Origin: Gentiana macrophylla
Taxonomy: Eukaryota > Streptophyta > Magnoliopsida > Gentianales > Gentianaceae
Direction of reading: 5' to 3'
Assembly: GCA_026214975.1 (NCBI GenBank)
Contig: CM047808.1
Location: forward strand, 63,204,583 to 63,268,582
DNA: 64,000 nt
Positions 55,924-64,000 of the stretch are shown here, piece after piece (positions within the stretch are counted from its first letter, which is position 1; each line of letters starts with the position of its first letter). A model generated the notes under the pieces. That model was given only the letters and a program-made list of their open reading frames with translations, made no database searches and was not told where the DNA came from. A program made the position numbers and the translations under genes.

Positions 55924-56581
55924 TATGACGCCCATGTCCTGGATACCGAGTCCCTATCCGGAAAAAAATGCCCGGCACGCATATAATTAAATTTTAATCT
56001 AGTTATACACGTAAGCCTTACGTAAGCAGACATCAGAGAACAAGCGGAAGACAAAACAGCTGACTCAGGTAACTGAAACGACTAATAAACGATCGAGAGT
56101 AACACATGCTGCATCTATTACTTCATCAAGACTTATTATAACATCAAATACAAATAGATCCACTACATCATTATATCCATAAATTGAATCCACTATTATT
56201 CCAACAGTACAAGGGATGAGAGAATCTATACCAAATTACAATACAGTAAAGAATAATAAACTCCGTCTGCATCATCTCTAGGTCACTCTTCAGTGGCCTC
56301 AAAAACAACCTACAAACACCACCTTCTCGGGGTGGGAACAAGAAAGAAGAGGGGGCAAGTACATACGTACTTAATAAGGGGTAGAAGAAATGGTTACACA
56401 GTATATTTATATATATAAGACACATCAAGATAAAGTCTACAATCTCTACCACATAGGTTGCATTGAGATCACGCTCACCCTCTACTAGATCACATAGTAC
56501 AACCTCACACACATAAATTTGTTACATCAATACCAAAGGACACTATGCACGGTGAACAACTGCACCGCAACACGGGAAGTG
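55924..56581 (-). repeat. LTR-C fragment (U5 end)
   Basis: Matches LTR-A and LTR-B. It is cut after CACGGGAAG by the copia-type LTR starting at 56582. Confidence 0.82.
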
Positions 56582-58385
56582 TAAGATGTAATATCGCCGG
56601 ATGGATCAAAGATCCACCCGATTACGCAGCGGAAAGTACAAGATCTAGATCTAGTCAACCAAAATATATAAAACAATAGATCTAAACCTACGAGGGGGTT
56701 AGATTACCAACCTCTTTATGGTGCAAAGTTCCAAGAACAATCCGAGTTCCAAAACCCAAGAATTGAGAAGCCACCGTCTTCCGGCGTGTATCTCCAAACA
56801 ACACCAAGTGGATGGTAATTCAAGCCTCTTAACCTCCTCGATATGCTACCTTAGAAAAACCCGAAGTTTTTCTAAAACTCGAACCCAAGTATAGAAGCCG
56901 AAAATTCTAAGCTCCAATACTCCCAATATTTTGACTTTTGTAATGTGATAAAAGGCTTGGGAGAACTCTCTTTATATAGGAGAATAATCCTTGTCCTCCA
57001 AGGATTAATTAATTAATACAAAATCAATCATATTAATCATTTTCCTTAAAAAGATAAATCTAGAATATTCCCAAATTAATAAGGATATGGATTTTCTTTT
57101 CCTTAAATTATTTAACACATAAATAATTTAATCACATGTCTTATTATTTATTAAGAAAACTAATTTCCCAACAAATAGTAAAACCAAAAATGCGCCCCTT
57201 TCCTAGGTCAAAAAGGTCCCCACGCATTTTTCACCATTTGGGCCGAGTCCACGAAAAAATATCTTTTCCATGTATTTAATTATCTAGTCCAACTAAACAA
57301 TTAATTCACATATCAATTAAATAGTCCAATCCAACTATTTAATTATAATTGAGGTGAAACGACGATAAAACCTATATGCTATATTAGGAGCCACGTCGGG
57401 GACCATGGACTTATATTCAGTAGCTACAATAAATTAAATAATATTATCCGTCAGACCGAACAATAATATTCAATCTATTAATTCCGGGATTACACCACCA
57501 TAAACCCGAAACTGAACTCTGCCGAATATAGATAACTTACACTCAACCATGAGTTGATAAGCGTCCACTGATATAATCATTACATACGGATAAATCCTCC
57601 ATAGACTGTTCATTTCGAGTCGGGATATTTTCGTAAACCCTTCTCGAAACATATTATCCTTATTTACCATTAACCCCCTAGTGATCAATTAGCTCACATA
57701 CCGGACTAGTAGCTAATTTGTCTAACATGAACTCCCGGGATCGATCATTTTCTTAGGGCTAACAAATATGGGAACTGTCTGTCTACTTACCGAGGGAAGG
57801 AATGGATTCCATATATGTGATAGCACAGACCACTCACTCATTCCAGAATAGAGCCAACGAGAAGTGTTGGACCACATACTACGAAGTGATCCTTACTAAC
57901 ACATCAAACTCTACCCTAGTCTAAGCAGTTGCCTGTGATCACCTCAGGATTGAGATTAATCCGTATATGATCATCTTGTGATTCGATAAGACTTCTCGAT
58001 TACGAAATTATATCGAGAACTCAAATCAAATCGGTCCAGCCCTATATGATTATCATCATATATAAACGCCCCACTAGGTACCCTTTTACCGACAGTCCGG
58101 ATAAGACTGTCACACCGCAAAGTGTCATGGGTGCATTATTAGCATTTTAATGATGAGACCCACACTCAGATTAATCAACGCTACGGACTAAGTTACTTTT
58201 AAGTACATCTCACTAACTCAATCCTCTTGTGTATAGCCATACACTGAGTTTTGTGATTACATAAACGAGGTACTTAGGGTTTTCAGTAGTGTCTTAATTA
58301 TAAGCATACATGCATATAATAAGATGATATATTAATTCTGTCCTAAAACAATTAGATAATTGTCTTTCGGGCACTACACCTAACA
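56582..58385 (-). repeat. 3' LTR of Ty1/copia-like element (about 1.8 kb)
   Basis: Minus strand: polypurine tract GCAAGTGGGAGATT (58386-58399) then TGTTAGGTGTAGTGCCCG at 58385, ending CATCTTACA at 56582. The GTGGGAGATTGTTAGG junction is the usual one of plant copia elements. The interior is AT-rich and non-coding. Confidence 0.72.
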
Positions 58386-61307
58386 ATCTCCCACTTGCAC
58401 GAAAGGCAAGTGGATTAATTGTTTTAGAGCACACCCTTTATATATATATCTACAACATTCTCCCACTTGCTCAAAACAAGTGAGACATATCCCCAAGATT
58501 CATACCCTCCAAGCGCATCTTAGTAATTCATCCTTCCAAGCACGACCGGAGTGTGCCGCCGTAGGGTAGGTCATTGACCCGGCGCGTTCTCAGAATCCGA
58601 ATACCATGTGACTTGGTACACTGATCAGGTAGGTTGGCGTCTTGAGTCAATCTTTGGGATCGAAACGTCGCCTTTCCATCTAATCTCGGTGGTACGATTT
58701 CAATATGCCTTTGATTCAATACTGAGGACAAAATCGACTTAACGATCATCCTTAATCTGACCTAAAGTCAGAATCAGTGTCATCACTTATATTCTAGTTT
58801 GCACCTGAATATACTATCATATTATTCCTCATTCTCCTGAAGATACTTGAGGATTCACTAAAATCCCATTTAGTATTCATCTATAGGTTTAGATAATCAT
58901 TCCTGAGAGGTAGGGTAGACTACATCGTTGAATGCTGCATAAATGCAAGAATATCTTAACCAGGTGAATGGGTGGGATTTCCAATGATCGATTCTCACGG
59001 ATTTGATCAAATCAAATCCTTTAGAATGAATCCCGATGGCATGTCAGACTCTGACTTCAGATAACACACCCATGTTGTTTCAAACTGTTTTAGTGTTACC
59101 ATTCACAAATACTAATGTACATACTACTTTACTAATATTGATGCCCAGTCTACGAAAGACTTATCAACATTCTGGTCAAGTCCACATATTAAAATATATG
59201 ACTTTGAAATGACCTAGGTTTGCTTTAATCCCCAAAGGATATAAGCTATGGTAGGCATCCTGTCAAAGGTTCTTTCTGAATAAATTAAGATACCGTTAGT
59301 CTCGCAAAAAGGTCTTAGGGAATCACCCCTATTTTTTGCTTTGTAACGAATCCGTTATTTGTTCTTAGCTAAAACCCTTCTGTTCTGAATGAATTCAGAT
59401 TCCGTTGTTCGACAAGGAAGTCTTAGGGAATCACCCATATTTCCCGCCTTCTGACGAAATCAAGCAAGACTGAGTGGTAAGAGAGATCACGATCTAGTTA
59501 ACTCTCTACCTTTTAGGAAATCATCCCTAAATTACTCAGCTTTGCATTGAAAGTTAAACTTTCCTATTCATTCGACTCTTCTCCGTGTAGTTCCAATTAC
59601 TCCCACTGGGCCTGAGATACTCAGGTGGTTCTACAAGAGTTCCAACAGAACTGGAGTATCAAACTCCATTCACAGGGTTATGGCTTTTAAACCAACCTCT
59701 ATGATCAGGATCCTACACAGCCCATGAAGGACTATAGGGCATCAATCTACACTATAGACCGTAAGGTCCTGGAATGGGTAATGGACAAACCATACTCCCA
59801 CTACGTTCGGGGTGGATTGATATACTGATCTAGTTTAGTAGTTTTTATTAGTGTTATCACCGACTGCCAGTGTTGGATGTGGACTGAACAAATCAGTTAG
59901 TAACATCTTGAGTACTAATACTTCAAGATCTAAGGTTGTTATTTATAGACTCTATCAGACGGAGTTTGACAAAGATAACCGTCATTCTCTCGATTTTACG
60001 AGTTTTATAAACCGACATTTACTCAATGCATTAAGATATTTCACAACATGAACGTGTATGCAAAATTTCCAGTCCTACCTTCAAGCACTCGGTGCTAAAT
60101 GCCTCTATTTATGGAAGTGGGGTGAACCGAATTCACTCCTTATCCACAAATGCGTAGGCATCTTTTAGGTACACTTCTTGGTTATTCATTACAACAAAAA
60201 CCGTTATTTTGCAACCAATATCTTAAATGAGTTCAGCAGCGTATCGTAGCACATCAATAACTATGTAAGGCAAATTTATGGTGTATCCCTTAGTGAAAAC
60301 ATTCCACTGGGAGGCAGGCCGAGCATCAGTCCCGAAGACTACGCAATAACCTATTTCTGAGTATGGAATACTCTATCTCTGGTGAAATCAGAGATTCCTC
60401 CAAATATTTTTGATAAACTTACCGGAGTCTCGAATAGTTGTCAGACAAGATGTCACTACTTCAAAAGCTTCTACTAGCTTGTATCTTTCATAAGACCCCG
60501 AATGTCGTTATGAACAAGCTATGCGACTTCTTTAAAACAATTACCCATTCCCTGATTGAAAAGAAACTCAGTCATTGTTCCTTTGAGACAGTGTTCTGTT
60601 GACTGGGAGATAGGAATCACCCTAAGCCAGTCTTCAGGTCTTGTCTTTAGGGAATATGCACTAATTAATAGAATAAAAAGAAGCGTTTATCGAAATACGG
60701 AAACCATTTGCGTTTATATATTTTAAGATGTGTTACTAATACCTTTCAAAGATTGCCTAGTGGTTCGACTTTATCAAACAAAAGTCCGAGTCTTGGATTC
60801 GTACTACGAATGTTATATTTATCAATAAGACAAACAACTTACCTTATTGAAAATGAATACGTTCGCTCCAACGAATCAAACCGAAAATGAATTTTTACGT
60901 GATACTCAAGAATTGAATCCGAGATTCATTTCCTTATATCACTCCCACTAGTCTATCTGAAATAACTGCCTGTTGTCTATTTTATTTATCGTTTAATGCA
61001 AAGCTACCTAGTTCTTCCAAAGAACTTTAGCTTTCGATAAAATTGCTAAGGATGCATTGGTCAGTGATCCGAAATCACTTTCCTTATCCTCTAATTTCCA
61101 ATTTATTAATTTTCCGGTTTAGCCTTAACTGCTTAGTTTAGATGACTAACACGTATAAACATTCTTTCCTATTCTCGACTTTCATCAGATGGAAACAGTC
61201 CTGAACTAGCAGTTCGTTTGCGTAGACACTACTCTTGAAGCGTGGGATGTTCAAAGGTAACTTGCTTGGACTATCGATTTTTCTAATCATCAAATCATAA
61301 GACCAAA

Positions 61308-61690
61308 GCTCCCACCAGTTTATCGGTTCCAAATACCGTCTAACTAGCAACACTTTGTATTTATGATTTTTCAAAGATTAGAACATCATCTAGAACTAAG
61401 CTCCCACTAGTTTATCAGTTCCAAATACTATCTAACTAGCAATGCTGTGTTCATGATGTTTCAAAGATTATAAAATCTCCAGAACTAAGCTCCTACTTGT
61501 TTATCAGTTCCAAATATTGTCTAACTAGTAACGCTTTATTCTTGTTTTTCCGATAAAAGGAGAAACTCCTGTGCAGTCTATTACACATTTCTAATGATTC
61601 AGAAAAACAACAAATCATAAGGCTAAGGCTCCCACTAGTTTATCGGTTCCAAATACCGTCTAACTAGCAACGCCTTATGTATATGATTTT
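61308..61690. repeat. Repeated CTCCCACTAGTTTATCGGTTCC cassette (4 copies)
   Basis: Copies start at 61308, 61400, 61489 and 61628. Each has GCTCCCACTAGTTTATCGG, TTCCAAATACCGTCTAACTA and GCAACGC/GCAATGC, followed by a TATGATTTTTC-type spacer. Spacings 92, 89 and 139. Confidence 0.85.
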
Positions 61691-63715
61691 CCAGTTTTTC
61701 AATTTAAAAATTCGTTGTGTAATTACACCTTTTAAAATTCACTAAATGAATTTTTTTGATAGTCGTAAATCATCTTTTGTAAACTAAGTACGGTCGTTTC
61801 TCGTTCAACACGAGTGACATCCGTGACATAACTATACTATGTCACTTAAGTTTTTAAAGGCTCAAGAGAAAATCTTTTCCGAAAAAATTAACTGCATTTG
61901 TTGATAATTACAACGTACTTGTTACTCTCCATATTTTTAATGAAGTCCTATTACTAACAGTTTAGTAGCCTAGAGATTTAGCTGTAAATAAAATGATAGA
62001 AAAGTAAATTTTCACTACTGGATTTTTATTTTTAGGAATAATAAACTATAAAAGAGTTTATCCTACCATTCCAAGGATTTAACCTCGCATAGTACTGTCC
62101 GAGAGGGTCGATATCAGCACATGACGATTAAACTGAGACAATCTCTCTCAATGATTAAACATTGGGAATCGAACATCCCACGAAAATCAGACATCCCGGA
62201 CTTTAATCATTGATTACCTTCCTTTTTCTAGCCAGGATATTTCTAAAATACCCTTAATGAGTGTGACCTACTATATCAAATCTCAGAGTATGCCCCGAGT
62301 ATGCCTACGAGGGGCAGGCCAGTGACCCGACGAGTACCCGAAATCCTATCCTTTCGGAAACCAAGCCTTGAATTTTGATAGCGGTGAACACCATCCGAGG
62401 GGGCGAAATCTAAGCGGCATGAGGCGTCACCATTCTCTCACATGCTTGCACTATATAGTAGAGGCCGTGGGGTCATTTGTCGCCTTCCCCGCCCCACTCA
62501 ATATTTTGAAAAAGTGGTGGGTTTACTAATTACGGTTTCGGTCTTGACAATAAGAAACAATAAATCAAGTACTCGAGCAGGGTCGGTTATGTAGGCAAGC
62601 CTACGCCGTCTTATTCGTTGGAACATATGTGACAGTTCAGGCTAATCCGGCAAGAGAAGCCCTGTTTAGCCCGAAGGCTTATCGGCTATGCTAAGTCTTG
62701 TTGAATTACTGTATCGTACATCACACGTGGAGGGGAATCGATTGAGCCGAATCTCGGTTGAACTCGCCCAACCATGGTTAGACCGTTTCTGAACCCGTGT
62801 ACTATGATTTTCCAATTTCTGAATTATCAACCAAAGCGCAATCTCGTTTTTGTTTAAGGTGGGTTTACCGAAAACTCAACGACTTATCTAAGTGGGATTC
62901 ACCGAGAATCCATCACTAAAATCGTAACGATTGACGAAACCCGGTTCCTCGGTTTTAATAATTAGTTACTTAATTAATTAACTACCACATATTAATTAAA
63001 AAAGCTTTTAACTAATTATACGAGTTATACATGCCTAATTTATTCCAAATAAACTAGCTACATGTATGCATTGGAATGGAATCATGATATGATGCATGTC
63101 ATGGCTATTTCCGGTTATATCATACAATTTTCGATCATACACGAAAAAATAACGGAAAAATAAACACCGAGATGGATCGTTGGTACCCCTGACTAACTAT
63201 TTTCTAAGGAAAAGTAAAACTTAATATAATCTTCGAGTCTTGAACTTCGAATCTTGAACTCTAACCACCGGATCACGAACCACGAACACCCGAGAGGAGA
63301 AAGCCTTTTTAATTAAATAAATCCAATTTATTATAATTAAACCTTTTTAATCAAAAAAAAAATCTATATCTATATATATATTAGAAATGATGATTTAACC
63401 CGATTACCCAGGATTTTGCTCCAAAACCCATAAATAACCCGGAAAAAAATAATAAAAAAAAGATAATCTGGAAAAAAAAAAAACCAGCTGTAAATAAGAA
63501 GTGTTTACTAAAAAAATCTAAACACCTAATAAAAAATCTAAACAATAACATTTATAAAAAAATTTGAAAAACGCCTGATAATGGTGATTTAAGGAAGAAA
63601 AAAAAGGGATAATCTACGATAAAAAAAAAAAAACAGCTGTAAATAAGAAGTGTTAAAAAAATCTAAACACCCTGAACCCAACTTCTGATCCGTTTTTTTT
63701 TTCTCTTTCCCCAAC

Positions 63716-63716
<1 letters not shown>

Positions 63717-63755
<39 letters not shown>
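63717..63755. repeat. ATT microsatellite
   Basis: (ATT)13. ORFs of poly-Ile or poly-Asn over it are artefacts. Confidence 0.96.
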
Positions 63756-63756
<1 letters not shown>

Positions 63757-63948
63757 GTAACATCAAACAGAACCTCAACAAAATCTGTTCCGGAAAAAAT
63801 CCAACTCCACTGATGTATCTTTTTGCATTCAAATTCAAATCCTAACCATCTCAATCAATCAGCAAACTCCAAATCCTACTTGAATCCTAACGAACTCATC
63901 CATACGTACTCCCAAATCATTTATGACGTTTGAGGGAGATCGAGAGGA

Positions 63949-64000
63949 ATGTTAAATGCTCAAGCCTTTAACACTTTCGAGACACTCCTCAAAGAAGAAA
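63949..64000 (+). CDS. Possible CDS start running off the right edge
   Basis: ATG at 63949 is open to the window end and reads MLNAQAFNTFETLLKEE. Composition is protein-like, but only 17 codons are visible. The preceding 100 bp are leader-like. No family assignment. Confidence 0.2.
   Translation, partial: MLNAQAFNTFETLLKEE

Larger units (their letters stand above)
47288..56581 (-). mobile_element. Compound gypsy-type LTR element, minus strand
   Basis: Reading the minus strand from high to low coordinates: LTR-C end fragment (56581-55924), primer-binding site and 5' internal region (55923-54626), 3' internal region with integrase remnant (54625-51643), full LTR-B (51642-49300), primer-binding site and 5' internal region again (49299-48005), then LTR-A end fragment (48004-47288). 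This is LTR-internal-LTR-internal-LTR, as arises by unequal recombination between LTRs, with a later deletion joining the second internal part to LTR-A. The 5' side was cut by a copia-type insertion at 56582. Confidence 0.82.
58386..64000 (-). mobile_element. Internal region of copia-like element without recognisable pol
   Basis: At least 5 kb to the window edge, no gag, integrase or reverse transcriptase motif in six frames. Repeated CTCCCACT / AGTGGGAG motifs and a tandem cassette (61308-61690) are the main structure. The 62270-62520 part has a higher-GC block (CGAGGGGCAGGCCAGTGACC). It looks like a large retrotransposon derivative. Where the element ends before 64000 is not clear; 63300 onward may be flanking DNA. 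Confidence 0.5.

Noticed and set aside
1..64000. Endogenous pararetrovirus (caulimovirid) or other viral insertion
   Set aside because: All reverse transcriptase/integrase signals are Ty3/gypsy type with LTRs and integrase, and no movement-protein-like or coat-type motifs were seen.

Overview
This is nuclear DNA from a flowering plant, probably a eudicot. The evidence is low-GC intergenic sequence with plant-type LTR retrotransposons primed by tRNA-Met, CACTA, MULE and PIF/Harbinger DNA transposons, a 5'-truncated plant L1-type LINE, and long AT and AAT microsatellites. The species cannot be named from this window. No intact cellular gene could be identified. The window is a nest of transposable elements with a few captured or decayed gene pieces. 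A 100-base run of N (31271-31370) marks a scaffold join.

Layout. (1) 1-6232: left arm of a 7.2-kb inverted duplication. It holds a non-autonomous, Tat-like LTR element running off the left edge on the minus strand (LTR at 3605-4273), then an unidentified gene-like segment (4390-6282). (2) 6233-27390: a decayed Ty3/gypsy chromovirus-like element on the plus strand. Its 5' LTR is split by two CACTA transposons, 7285-14732 (3-bp GTT target duplication) and about 15384-22838. The first carries a large array of CGATAACG-rich tandem repeats and a gene-like fragment. The second carries a captured NYN-domain nuclease fragment, a second captured fragment (perhaps POLYCHOME/OSD1-like) and a LINE insertion with a 12-bp target duplication. 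The internal gag-pol (23460-26563) is broken by many stops and frameshifts. (3) 27390-31270: a minus-strand gypsy LTR interrupted by a PIF/Harbinger element (28362-30476, TAA target duplication). (4) 31371-38540: right arm of the inverted duplication, starting exactly at the N gap and repeating 7187 down to 1. The Tat-like element continues to its polypurine tract and a truncated 3' LTR (39372-39720).

(5) 39720-44100: an unclassified repeat, into which a young 2288-bp non-autonomous LTR element (41078-43365, 5-bp AAGTG target duplication, about 1-2% LTR divergence) has inserted; it carries an intact ORF of about 328 codons. (6) 44163-46673: a 2.5-kb foldback element with a 9-bp target duplication, i.e. 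a MULE, followed by a candidate Helitron 3' end at 47092-47127. (7) 47288-56581: a compound minus-strand gypsy-type element arranged LTR-internal-LTR-internal-LTR, with a trace of integrase. (8) 56582-64000: a minus-strand Ty1/copia-like LTR and a long internal region without recognisable pol, including a repeated cassette.

No gene set works together here. The biological content is transposon layering, gene-fragment capture by CACTA elements, two large inverted repeats, and an intact ORF in a recent non-autonomous retrotransposon. The most important caution is that the 7.2-kb inverted duplication abuts a gap and may be an assembly artefact made of two haplotypes.
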